Of a stretch of 64,000 nt of DNA, positions 33,031 to 43,666 are shown piece after piece; position 1 is the stretch's first letter; every line of letters begins with the position of its first letter. The DNA is taken from NCBI RefSeq assembly GCF_958298935.1, contig NC_084929.1, positions 8,184,001-8,248,000 of the forward strand. Reading direction: 5' to 3'. The notes under the pieces were generated by a model. That model was not told the DNA's origin. It made no database searches and was given only the letters and a program-made list of their open reading frames with translations. This DNA comes from Phragmites australis. Taxonomy: Eukaryota > Streptophyta > Magnoliopsida > Poales > Poaceae. Position numbers and translations under genes: made by a program.

Positions 33031-34083
33031 GGAACAGCCCCGATATCCAAGCGACCTTATTAGATGTCTCCCAATGAGTCAGTGGAATTAAAGAAGTAGT
33101 TAAAGGAATTGCTTGAGAAAGGATTCATCCGACCGAGCTCCTTACCTTCGAGATGCCCGGTTCTTTTCATTAATAAGAAGGATGACACTTTACGAATGTG
33201 CATTGGCTATCGTCCACTCAACGCTGTCACCGTCAAAAATAAGTATCCCCTTCCTCGTATTGATATTTTGTTTGACTAATCGACCGGTGCAAATTTCTTC
33301 TCCAAGATCGACTTGAGGTTGGATTATCATCAAATCAAGATTTGATGAGGACGTTTCTGCGATGACTTTCTCTACTCGTTTTGGACTATACAGTACATCG
33401 TCATGTTGTTTGGTCTAACCAACACACAGGACTACTTCATGTACTTAAAAAACACGGTGTTCATAAAAGAGCTAGATTCTTTTGTTGTAATTTTCATCGA
33501 TGATATTCTCATCTATTCCAAGACTAAAGAAGAACATGCATGGCATCTTCGAATTGTTCTTGGACAACTTCGAGATCACCGTCTCTATGCCAAATTCAGC
33601 AAATGTGAGTTTTGGTTTAAAGAAGTCGCTTTCCTTGGTCATGTCCTTTCTAAAAATGGAGTTGCATTGACCCGAGCAAGGTATGAGAGGTTCTCAATTG
33701 GGTTCAACCCAAAAGTGTCACCGACGTCTGCAGTTTTCTTGGACTCATGGGTTACCACCGCTGGTTCATCAAGAACTTCTCCAAAATTTCTAAACCCATA
33801 ACTGAGCCATTGAAGAAAGGAAATAAATTCGAGTTGTTTGAAAGATGTGAGGAAGCTTTCCAAACCATGAAGAATATGCTCACAATCGCTCCCATTCTTG
33901 ATCAACCGAAAATGAACAAGAAATTCAATGTCTATTGTAATGCTTCCCGCGAAGGCCTTGGATGCATTCTTATGCAAGAAGTTGAGTTGTTACTTGTGTT
34001 TCACGCCAATTGAAGCGACATGAAGAGAATTATCCAACTCATAACTTAGAGCTTGCGGCAGTTGTGCACACTATAAAATTTTC
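33031..34083 (+). pseudogene. pol: G2 reverse transcriptase and start of RNase H, broken
   Basis: Pieces in several frames: [20 protein letters not shown], then [28 protein letters not shown], then 33403-33801 with [12 protein letters not shown], the catalytic [10 protein letters not shown] and [14 protein letters not shown], then 33747-34013 with [12 protein letters not shown] and YCNASREGLGCILMQE. The RNase H first Asp appears as Asn (CNAS). At least five stops or shifts are present. It ends abruptly at about 34083 where LTR sequence begins, so the rest of RNase H and all integrase are deleted. Confidence 0.88.
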
Positions 34084-34086
34084 ATT

Positions 34087-34212
34087 GTAGTGAGATGCGG
34101 TGAGACGTGGGTTAGCACGTGACATGTCAAAAGACATGCAGGTGCTACCTCTCATCTTATGAAATGATTGTCCTAATGATTAGTCCGAATATGATTTGGA
34201 CGATTCCTCACA
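34087..34212 (+). repeat. terminal remnant of the second G2 LTR
   Basis: GTTAGCACGTGACATGTCAA and the following 90 bases align with 29250-29335 of the long LTR. It ends near CCTCACA at 34212, beyond which CACTA right-arm sequence resumes. Confidence 0.75.
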
Positions 34213-34839
34213 GACAGGCTTAGGGGCAGGGAAACGAGGGCGGATGCAAGTTGGCTTGGGAGGCAACGAGGTGGCTACGGAGATGGCGAAGTGGCTACGT
34301 GAAAGCCAAGCACAAGGGGTAGAGGCAGCCGAAGCAGCAACGGTGACCACCGCACCACTTCGACTGTCACTACCCCTCGGGAGTAGCTTCGGGAGACTAG
34401 AAGCAAAGTGAGATGGGGCACTGAGAGAGACATGCTCTATTTATAGAAGAATTATTACTGCTGGTTTGCAATACAAACTGGCAGTGATAATAATTAACAC
34501 TGCCGGTTTGTGTTCGCCAATTATTGCTCTGTCGGTTTGAAATATGAACTGGCGATGATAAACATTATCACTATCGGTTCGGCATATGAACTGGCAGAGA
34601 TAAACATTATCATTTCCAGTTATTGAAGGCATGTCTTTTTATGCACATCTTTTTATGAATATCACTGTCAGTTCATATTACTAACCGGAAGTGATGTATC
34701 ACTGTCGGTTCATAACAAGAACTGGAAGTGATAACTACTATCACTTTCAGTTCTTGCTGGCTCATTTTTTATGTGCATTTTGAGCTTTTAAACTATCAGT
34801 GAAAACAGGGTAGGGATGACCCTTTATGTAGTAGTATAA

Positions 34840-34987
34840 CCCTTTTGTTATGACACTAACAAAAGGGGACCTAATTGAAGCAAGTAAAGGTAAGCAGCAA
34901 GCCCACACTTCCACTCAACCCAAAAGCTAGCGGAATTCCCTAACCATATGAGACCTTCCTCGTACCTTTTGAGAAAGAAGGTGAAGT
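34840..34987 (+). other. S2 internal tail with purine tract
   Basis: TTTGAGAAAGAAGGTGAAG directly precedes the LTR start TGTAGT, the arrangement of a Sirevirus final purine tract. No coding sequence remains. Confidence 0.5.
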
Positions 34988-37684
34988 TGTAGTATAAAGT
35001 TGAAATTGTGCATATGGAAGATCAAGGATAATAGCATTGAGTCAATGTGATTTTAGTAATTAATTTCAACATTGTTAATAAGACTAACATTATTTGTTAG
35101 TATACAAGGTTTAGTATAATTGATGCTATGTGATGAAGTTGGGGTTTCAAACACCTCAAAAGGGTGAACATCAAGGTCAAAGAAGAGTTTCATGAAGATA
35201 TAAGGGCATATTATTTAGACAAGTGATCATGGTATTGAGAGCATTACATGTGTAGTTATGTTTATTTTCTTTGGCGTATTATGAAAAGGGCTTTGGGTTT
35301 TGTAGCTTGATCTAATATCTTTAAGTTAGTTAACTAGTAGGTGATGCACTATAGGATTGTTTAGCTCTAATAATAGATCAGAATGAAGACCCAAGACATA
35401 AGGAAGAGAAGCCATGAAGATTGGGACATGAAAAAGTTTGAATTAGACAAGTTCTAGTCACCACATGGAGCGGTTAGACAACGTATGATACAATGATTGT
35501 GGGCCGCTAGCGTAGAAAGTTTTCTAGGCTTTGAAGATGAAATCACCGCATGATGCAATGGCAAACAAATTATACGGTGACCCATGGGATGGTGCTCCGT
35601 ATGTCTATTTCATAGAGGTTGCAAATCGAGGTGATCCAAGGTTGAGTCACTGCATGATACAGTGTTCATAGGACAATGTAGTGTACTTCATTTCTAGAAT
35701 GTTTCAAACTTTGGAAGACAAGGCCACCGCATGATACAGTGGGTTGCTGCATGATTCAGTGAGGTCATAACAAGTTCCAATGGTCGAATTTGGACTATTG
35801 GAAAAGGGGTCTCCACATAATGCGGTGAGGTCATCATATGATATGATGACTAGGAATTCTGGACAAATTCCCCCAATGATTGGTATTTATGGTTGGCTCT
35901 AGAAATACCCCATCCCTCGGCCATTTGAGATTGCTCACTCCCACCATAAAATCATACACACATATTGGAGAGGATTTGAGTCACCTTGGAGTTGAAGTTT
36001 AAGATCAAGGCAATTAGCACAAGATTAATAAGGACTTGATTAATACTAGTATAGATCTATTGTGCATCTAACTAGGTGATTAGTCTAGAGATGGATCAAA
36101 TGAGTGATCAACACTTGTTACTCTTGGTGTTTGCTTACACCTAGACGGCTTGGCGACAGTGAGTCTTATGAGACTCTCTAACCGACTTTGTGGAGCGGTT
36201 GCAAGCATTGTGAGCAGGAGAAGTGGCTCGTGCCGTAGCGGTGAAGCACTACCATAGTGAAGATGACGATGAGCATCCGTGTGCACATAATGGGAGACCC
36301 ACCTGTGTGAGGTGCTCTAACGATCCGAACCACAGAGTAATACGACTGGATAGCTTGGCCCTTGTGAAGGGCTCCAATATGGAATAGTGGTAAGAAGCAA
36401 TTCATTAATACCGCGGGAAAAGTCGTTGTGTTGAGTTTGTGTTCTCTATCTTATTTACATTTCATACTTTTATATTGCACCATTTTATTTTCCTCCTTTA
36501 CCTTTTCTAGATTTGAATGTATAGTTGCTAGTATTGGAACCTAGGGTTCAAACTTTGTTACGATAGAATAGCCACACTAGATAAACTTATAGTACATTTA
36601 GATAGAAATTGATGTAGTTTTAGAAAAACCCTAATTCATTCTCCCTCCTAGTAGGGCTGGCAATTGGACTTGTGGGTTCTGCACTCGATGGGTCCTGGTT
36701 CAGGTCTAAATGTTTGCCCACGGGTTTAGCTGGTAGGGTACCCGAAACGGGTAGGGTTTGGCTTGGGTTTTATATTTTGCCCACAGGTGCCTATGGGTCA
36801 CCAAAGATGTTACAAGCTATCCATTAGAGCCCATCCCACGCACGTGAAAAATCCTTGGTTAGCCTCCCAGTCGGCCATTCCTCAGCGCATCACACGATTC
36901 ACACCACATAGGGCCGCCACCGACCACTTCGCATTCGCCGCCTGGCCACCACCATGTGCTAACGCACCCACGCAAGATCTCGCCGGCCTCCACTGAGAGA
37001 GGCGGCTGGCAAAAGATGGTAGGAGCTCCTCCGACGATGTCCTCCCTCATTTAGCATCCTCCTTCCCCAACTAACAACCTCCTCCCTCCCCGGCCCGACG
37101 TATTCCCCAACCGGCACTCCAAAGCTGAACTGCAACTCCCAGCCGGCTAATCCATCTGTCTTTCCATCGAGGAACCGCAACTCCGCAAGGTGAGTGCCAA
37201 GATCCGCTTGTCCACAGAGATCCCCAAAGCTATGAATGAACATCTGTGAATGTCTACTGCTCATCTTTGTTCAATTACTCATCTCTGTTATGTGAGTGAA
37301 CATCTGTGAATGTCTAGCTAGAAGTATACTCGGTTGAATTGAGTTTTCTGAAATGAAGCATCTAGGTTATGATTGTTTTATCTGTCAATATAGTGGCTTG
37401 TTGTTGTCAATATATGATTAGTTTATCTGAAGTTATTACTATCAGCTTTCCTGGACTGTTGGTAACTTGGTATGTGTTAAATCATGTTTCTTGTGCTAAT
37501 AGAGTGTGTAATTCAGGTCGGCATGATGATATACGTGCTTGTTCCTGAAAGTTTCATTTGCATTTGTGTTTCGTAGTGAGTGCGTAATCAAGTTTTCTAA
37601 AAGTTATTGTTGACTGTTTAGATATACCTGTTACTGCTAAACTGAATCAGATGGGCATCCGAAACCCGACGGGCATCTGACGGG

Positions 37685-38148
37685 TGTTGGCACTAAACTT
37701 GAGTTAATCCGATAGGATCTTAATTAGCCTAATAACATGAACACCGAAATGCATTATGAAATCATGACTAACCCGATTAGAAGATGCCTCTAAGGCCGCG
37801 AAGACCCCCGCCTACATGATGCAGGCATGCTGTTGATGTCGATGTCGATGTAGTTGTTGTTGAATGTCAGCAGTGGCTGGCGTCGGCGTTGGTCTTCAAG
37901 CCGCTGCCGAGCTTCTCTTGATCGGTCGAACCTTTAGGAGTGTTAACTGGGCGCTATTAGTCATTAGAGTTCACTTCTAGATGTTATGGCCCCTCCTTCT
38001 TATAAGCTCGGGCGGCCTGGGACCAAGCCATGCGTCGGTTAGTGTTGGCCTCCGATCAAGGCACGCACGTGATGGTGGGCTAACGCCCCCTTTTATCTCG
38101 GTCAAAGTTAGTTAGCTTAGGTGGTTAGCCGAGATCACCCAACCAACA
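37685..38148 (-). repeat. C1 3' LTR, 464 bp
   Basis: Bounded by TGTTGG and CCAACA. The adjacent minus-strand purine run AAGTGAGAGAA (38149-38159) is the plus-strand primer site. Confidence 0.93.
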
Positions 38149-38766
38149 TTCTCTCACTTGATCGAAAGGCTAACAACATAAGTCCATACTCAACAGAATA
38201 ACACATCAAGATACAGTGTTGCAGTAGATAATGAGATACTACTGAAACCTCAGCATCTATAGTGTACTACTCTATCTCGATAGGATATTCACTTATACTT
38301 GTTTGGGAGATGGCTTATACACTCATGGTCCTTTTATGCAGTTTGTTTTCGTTTGTCATTATGTGCACCTTGAAAAAGGTGAAAACAAACTTTGTAATTT
38401 CCAGAATCAAAGTTTGAGATCTCAATTTGTCTCAGAAGTATAGGCTGTCAATAAGTGTTATGCCAACACTAATTTTGAAACAAGCCTTTAACAGAGAATC
38501 ATTAAACTAAATATGATGCATAAACATGGTACTTAATTCTTATAGGCTGAACATTAGTAATTTTGATTCTGGATTACATCTTTCACAACGTCATATGTTT
38601 GGCAGCACTACTTGACATGTTGTTACTCGAAGTAAAATTGCACTCTAACATAATAAGTTTCAGGATAGAATTTTAAGCCAAACGAAAATTTCCTCATTCT
38701 TAAACCACAACAGTCTAATGTGAATTTCTTATTATCCAATAGCTTTATAGCATGCCACAAGTCAGC

Positions 38767-39012
38767 TTACATCATTAATGATGCCTTAAGAGATTGGTTG
38801 GAGCCATTCCACAATATGGCTCCTCCTGCAAGGGTGAAGATTTGACTTAATGTGGATTTCTTAATATCAACACACCTTACACAATTAGCGTCTAAATAAC
38901 ACACAACTTTATGATTATGGGACTTCTCATATGTGAGCATGTAATCATTCACACCCTGCGTATAATGCAGAGTTGTCTTTAGTAGTTTTTCAGTGGTCCA
39001 GTCCTGGATCAA
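38767..39012 (-). pseudogene. C1 copia RNase H remnant
   Basis: An 81-residue frame. GVNDYMLTYEKS, then VVCYLDANCVRCVDIKKSTLSQIFTLAGGAILW, is the C-terminal pol region of Ty1/copia elements (usual form: gly-tyr-ser-asp-ala-asp). The Ser before the catalytic Asp and the second acidic residue are changed. It is flanked by non-coding sequence, so it cannot be expressed as a pol protein. Confidence 0.8.
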
Positions 39013-39229
39013 GATCTGCCAATTATCCCGGTTACATTAATTAATGAGGGCACATAAAAAAACTTAAGTATAATGTTCATGACAACGGTTGCGTAAGAAA
39101 GACTTTTGTCGCCCTCAATAATCGGAGTAAACTCCCTTAATATTGGACCCATCTTGGTGAATCTTAATAGTCAAAATATGAGAGGTATCACCAAGACAAT
39201 CTTAATACCCAGAAGAAAAGAAATCTTTG

Positions 39230-39320
39230 GATCTTAAACATTAATGTCCCTATTGTTGATAGTCAACAAGACATCGTCTATATGAACAGCTAAGAGGTTA
39301 AACTTACTCCCACTGATCTT
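39230..39320 (-). pseudogene. C1 reverse transcriptase catalytic remnant
   Basis: Minus-strand translation gives LLAVHIDDVLLTINN. The HIDD at about 39273-39284 corresponds to YVDD of copia RT. The surrounding frames are broken. Its place upstream of RNase H agrees with copia order. Confidence 0.6.
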
Positions 39321-39536
39321 AATTTAGTCTTAAGGTTAAAACTTAAGATATCTATACGTGAGGCTCACATTATTCATAAACTCCATAATCAAATGGAGGA
39401 AAAACTTTTAGAGACGAAGGGTTTAGGGTATCTCGGACTTTCGGTGTTAGAACATAACCCCGATTGTCCTCAAGTATAGTTTACCTGCCTCAGAGCTCCC
39501 ACTAGAATCGACAATTCTACAAACCAGTTGTATGGT

Positions 39537-39800
39537 TTAGGAAAAATAATAGTAGGAAGTTTGACAATCCCACTGGAATTGTAACTTATTTCTAGGATAC
39601 CAACTAAATGTATGTGCGATTATCTTTAATCCTTCCATATACTTAATGAAGTAAGAAATTTGTTCATGGGGTTTATATCTCACATAATGAAGTATTTCAT
39701 TTCGTAATGAGACATTCCATTCTCCCTCTTGAAATGTGGCGTAAGTATCAATGACACAATTTCGATGAACTCTAAGTAAAGTCAATAGAGTTAGCAACAT
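39537..39800 (-). pseudogene. C1 degenerate pol frame, domain not identified
   Basis: An 87-residue frame lying where RT or integrase sequence would be expected. I see no catalytic motif. It may be an accidental frame in decayed pol. Confidence 0.3.
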
Positions 39801-40789
39801 GCTTCATTCTCCCCAAATAATTCATAAGATTGTAACGTTGAGAAACACAAGAAAATTACTTCTCATAATGGGGACATAAATTTCATCATTAGGATGGAGG
39901 GTTAAAGCATAATTTAGTACTGATGAAAAACTTCCAACAGCTTCAAACATTAGCCTCCTATCCATTCTCTAAGACTTCGCTTTAAAATATTTTATATTCC
40001 TGAGGTAATGTTGGCGGCATAAATGTAGTCATTTATCTTACTATATCGCCAACTTTCCTTATGAATGCACTAATTCAGGGCACAATCATATTTCACTTCT
40101 CAGTCTTTGTTGTTGCCGTAGAAAAGAATGACGTAATGAAGTGAGTTAGAAAAGGCTCCAATAATTCTTTATGTTCGAGCTCATTATTCTTTGAGCACTC
40201 TTATGATCAGTGTACTGGCAAAAACTTTTGACGAACTTTATAATGCTTTTCCTTATTACCAGATAATCATAATTTAACCGAAGGATTGCTCACCCAGATC
40301 CGAAATTTTATGATCATAAGGGACATTTGCTTAAGTTGCTCTCATTAGTCATCAGAATATTGAATTTTCATCAATGTCTAAACTATTAGATGCTTCTCTA
40401 ATGGGAGTAAATCATTATCATTATGTTTGTGTGTATAATCAATATACATAACCTCAAGAATAATATACTAATAAATTACTCAATTCCTTATTAGGGTACT
40501 TGAAACAGCCAAAGAACTTATGGCTAAATTGATAATAGAGACATATCACTGATCGTTAATTTAATATCCACAAAAGCTATGAATAATTGTCTGCCATGAA
40601 ATTAACCCTACGCTGGTCAGATTAATAACACACTGATGAGAAACTTTAATAATTCTAATTCGCTTCATTGTTGGGCAGAAACGAAGAAGAACCTAAATTG
40701 AGAAAAGAATCAACAGTCCAACTTCGCATCACCCTTTGGCAGAAAACGAAGAATAATTGGATTCACTAATGGAGATGGCAAATGGTCAC

Positions 40790-41710
40790 AAACAACGTTG
40801 GTCAGTATGTAACCATGAGCCATAAAACATAATCCTTAAAACAATATAAAATCTCTAACCAAAACTTCTCGTTGGTTCCATTTTGATTAGAGAAACTATG
40901 GGAATGACACGTGATTACAATCAACATTGGTCAGAATGTAATCGTCTGCCACAACATAATCCCCAAACATCATCAGATCTCTAATTAAGACTTCTCGTTG
41001 GTTCCATCTTAATCAGAGATAATTTAATTATTACACCGTCATGATCATGTAAATGCTTGAGACAAGATGACTTAATAACTTATTTAATTTAAGAATTGAT
41101 TAAATGACAAATGACCATTATGACATTGGTCAGTATATAGCAATGAGCCATAAGATTACTCATGACCACATTAAGTCTCCAAGCAGAATACATCAATTAG
41201 AGGCAAGCTTAATTATGTGATCAAAAGTGATGTGTATTAAACATTACTTAGTTGCAGAAGCGTAAACATTAAACAATATCATAATTAATGAGTAGTAAAT
41301 AAATGCTAAATTGAAAACAATGCGGAAAACATAAACTAATAAATTTAGGGAAAAATTAAAACATAAGAAAATTCTTGATAACATAAAAAATCTGACAACA
41401 TAAGTGATCCCATCTTAGCTTATCCCCGGAATGCACTTAAACATTATTCGTGACCCAATTAAGAAATATCCAAAAGGTCACCCTAAAACTTATGCCCAAA
41501 ATTGGGCCCATTAAATATGCATGGCCTATGGACATAAATGTTTCATTAGTGGGAAATAAAATCTGACAATTCATGATTATAAACAGTTTTGGTTGGAATA
41601 CAACCATAAAAAAAACAACATTAAGTATATTAATGCACATAATTTGGTTATAGTCCCAAATCAAAAATTCCCGTTGGTTCCATTTTGCTTTGAGACAAAC
41701 TTAATCATAA
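40790..41710. repeat. dispersed repeats in the C1 interior
   Basis: Units containing CATTGGTCAGTATGTAACCA and ACTTCTCGTTGGTTCCAT recur at about 40796/40866, 40942/40989, 41126 and 41667, with diverged spacers of about 120 bases or more. They are A/T-rich and non-coding. Confidence 0.6.
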
Positions 41711-41999
41711 GAGGCTAGAAAAAAAAATCAATTAAAGTCAACCAACATTAACTAAATTTGTGCATTCCTTAACATCATTTTGGGCAACTGAACATTACTC
41801 AAAAAATTACATGAGTCAAAGCATCATTATTTGGGCAGTTACTAAATCAGTACATAAAAAAAAACATTGTTTGTGCCATCATGAATTTTGTACATTATAC
41901 ATTATTATCATTATTATTGTTATTTTAAGCTGTAAACATTAATACATATCCAGTGCATAAATTGAGAAACATTAATACTCACTGGATAAATCATTAAAA

Positions 42000-42760
42000 G
42001 GAAAAAGCCCAAAACATTAAAAAAGAGAACGGCCCAGCCGGCCTATACGGCCGCTCAGCCCATGCGTCATACGTGCACGCTTCTGGCCCAGTAGAAGCAT
42101 GGCGCCTGCCCGGCGATTTGATCCGATGATTCTTAGCCGTCCATCCAGATCGAACTGTCCGCCGTCATTTTCGCCGAGACAAAAAAACGCGATGCCCACC
42201 TGTAACCCTAACCCTAGCTCAGTCTCCCTCTCCTCTGCCGATTTCACCGCGCCGCGAGAGAAGAGAGCGTGAGAGACGGTAGTGGCGGCGGTGAAGCAGA
42301 GCTGCCAGCCGCCGGCTCGGGACGAGAGAAGTGGCCTCCGGAGAGAAGGGGTACGCCAGAGCTGCGGAGCGGCACCACCCCGGGCCTGCTCGCCGGTGCA
42401 CACGCGCGATGGAAATTGCGCGCAGCCCTGTCGAGCTTCTTCGCGGTGGTGCCCGTGAAGGCGACGACGCGCAGGTGGCGAGAGCAGGCGATGATGGCAT
42501 GAGGGGGTCCAGACCGAAGGATCCACGTGCGATCGAAGAACAGAAGAGGGGTTCCTGCTGGAGAAGAACAGGAGGCTCCGACGGGCATAACGGCGACGAG
42601 ATGTGCAAAAACGTGAGTCATGCCCCCTTCTTGCTTAGTCTAGGGTTCCCGATTGGGGATTTGCATCTAGGGTTAGGCATTTGGGGTTTAGGTTTTCGGG
42701 AATTGGGGATTTTCATTAGGGTTTGAGATTTCCCCAATTCACCTCCTTCTTATTGCTGTT
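42000..42760 (+). other. GC-rich insert in C1, possible captured gene 5' end
   Basis: An abrupt GC-rich island in otherwise A/T-rich C1. On the plus strand (antisense to C1) it has GTAACCCTAACCCTAGC (42201-42217, telobox-like), a CT-rich stretch, an open frame from 42331 to 42726 starting MASGEKGYARAAERHHPG, and AAAACGTGAGTCATG near 42613 as a possible splice donor. No domain is recognised. Frames are also open on the minus strand, as GC-rich DNA often is, so coding is unproven. Confidence 0.4.
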
Positions 42761-43025
42761 CGAGACCAATTCGTGCCCATTTGACCCCAAACTGAGTCCA
42801 AAACAGTATGAATACACAAATATGTACATAAACATGACTAAGATGTAATTATTAAGCCCTGATCCAAGATGAAAAGCACTAAACATTATGAAAATTATTT
42901 AATCCGAGGCTAATTAGGGCTAATTATCACTTAAACACACATCATCAATATTAACCTGAGGCAATTAACATTAAACATCATTAATTCGACACATAAAACA
43001 TCATTAGGGTTCATGATTAAGCTAG

Positions 43026-43041
43026 ATTGGCTCTGATACCA
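43026..43041 (-). promoter_or_regulatory. C1 primer-binding site (initiator tRNA-Met type)
   Basis: Minus strand reads TTGGTATCAGAGCCAA directly after the LTR end CCAACA, a perfect plant initiator-Met PBS. Confidence 0.93.
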
Positions 43042-43042
43042 A

Positions 43043-43505
43043 TGTTGGCACTAAACTTGAGTTAATCCGATAGGATCTTAATTAGCCTAATAACATGAAC
43101 ACCGAAATGCATTATGAAATCATGACTAACCCGATTAGAAGATGCCTCTAAGGCCGCGAAGACCCCCGCCTACATGATGTAGGCATGCTGTTGATGTCGA
43201 TGCCGATGTAGTTGTTGTTGAATGTCAGCAGTGGCTGGCGTCGGCGTTGGTCTTCAAGCCGCTGCCGAGCTTCTCTTGATCGGTAGAACCTTTAGGAGTG
43301 TTAACTGGGCGCTATTAGTCATTAGAGTTCACTTCTAGATGTTATGGCCCCTCCTTCTTATAAGCTCGGGTGGCCTGGGACCAAGCCATACGTCGGTTAG
43401 TGTTGGCCTCCGATCAAGGCACGCACGTGATGGTGGGTTAACGCCCCTTTTATTTCGGTCAAAGTTAGTTAGCTTAGGTGGTTAGCCGAGATCACCCAAC
43501 CAACA
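43043..43505 (-). repeat. C1 5' LTR, 463 bp
   Basis: Bounded by TGTTGG and CCAACA, next to the PBS. Differences from the 3' LTR are mostly C/T or G/A transitions. Confidence 0.93.
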
Positions 43506-43666
43506 ACGGGATCAGGTTTAGGTTTCAGTTATTGCCCATTTGACAATTTAGGTTTAGATTAGATTAGGACTAGTAACTTTTAAGTTAAAAATAATTTTGC
43601 TCTATTCAAACTTGACCTAACCCGATCCATTACGACCCTACCTCCTAGGCCATCACGGTCCTTACA

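Larger units (their letters stand above)
19535..34212 (+). mobile_element. Tekay-like Ty3/gypsy element G2, rearranged, with nested insertions
   Basis: It comprises an internal tail with purine tract (19535-19889), a long LTR (19890-29347 including two insertions), a decayed PBS, an extra ORF, gag, protease, RT and part of RNase H, then only the last ~125 bases of a second LTR. The region from RNase H through integrase and most of the 3' LTR is deleted at about 34083. Many stops and frameshifts show it is old. The edges inside the host CACTA are not exactly resolved. Confidence 0.75.
18800..34836. mobile_element. CACTA element split by a nested gypsy element
   Basis: The left end CACTATTACAGAAAATATCATC (18800) resembles the inverted right end at 34836 (ACTACTACATAAAGGGTCATCC on the minus strand). 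Both arms carry subterminal repeats of the AAACTGGCAGTGATAAT / CACTGCCGGTTTG type (18830-19005 and 34450-34790). The trinucleotide TAA flanks both ends (18797-18799, 34837-34839). The left arm runs to about 19535 and the right arm from about 34213. Both arms contain GAAACGAGGGCGG, so there is some internal repetition. No transposase is seen. The 3-bp duplication alone is weak evidence; the paired termini are the main support. Confidence 0.7.
37685..43505 (-). mobile_element. Ty1/copia element C1, complete ends, degenerate interior
   Basis: Two LTRs of 464 and 463 bp, target duplication ACGGG on both sides (37680-37684, 43506-43510), an initiator-Met PBS next to the right LTR and a purine tract next to the left one define a full-length minus-strand insertion. 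The interior (38149-43042) has only ruined pol traces, so it is non-autonomous. By eye the LTRs differ by about seven substitutions and one single-base indel. Confidence 0.92.
36652..43640. mobile_element. hAT-type element with perfect 8-bp target duplication, interrupted by C1
   Basis: CCTCCTAG lies at 36644-36651 and again at 43641-43648. The ends are TAGGGCTGGCAATTGG and, inverted, TAGGGTCGTAATGG. Without the inserted copia element it is about 1.16 kb. Both ends contain CGGGT/ACCCG-rich subterminal text. No transposase is seen. A GC-rich stretch (36830-37200) ends with CGCAAGGTGAGTGCC, a good splice-donor context, and may be an untranslated exon or a captured piece. Confidence 0.8.
34988..43666 (+). 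repeat. Sirevirus LTR S2 (about 1.68 kb), interrupted by a hAT element
   Basis: Starts TGTAGT (34988) and ends CCTTACA (43666), so TGTA...TACA; the hAT at 36652-43640 splits it 26 bases from the end. The text GTGATTTTAGTAATTAATTT and GACTAACATTATTTGTTAG parallels the start of the S1 LTRs. Dyads of the CACCGCATGATACAGTG type occur at 35459, 35544, 35648, 35725, 35743 and 35813. No 5-bp duplication was found, consistent with it being the 3' LTR of a truncated element. Confidence 0.72.

Noticed and set aside
34837..34987. S2 as a solo LTR
   Set aside because: Purine tract precedes its start and no target duplication is found, so a 3' LTR of a truncated element fits better.
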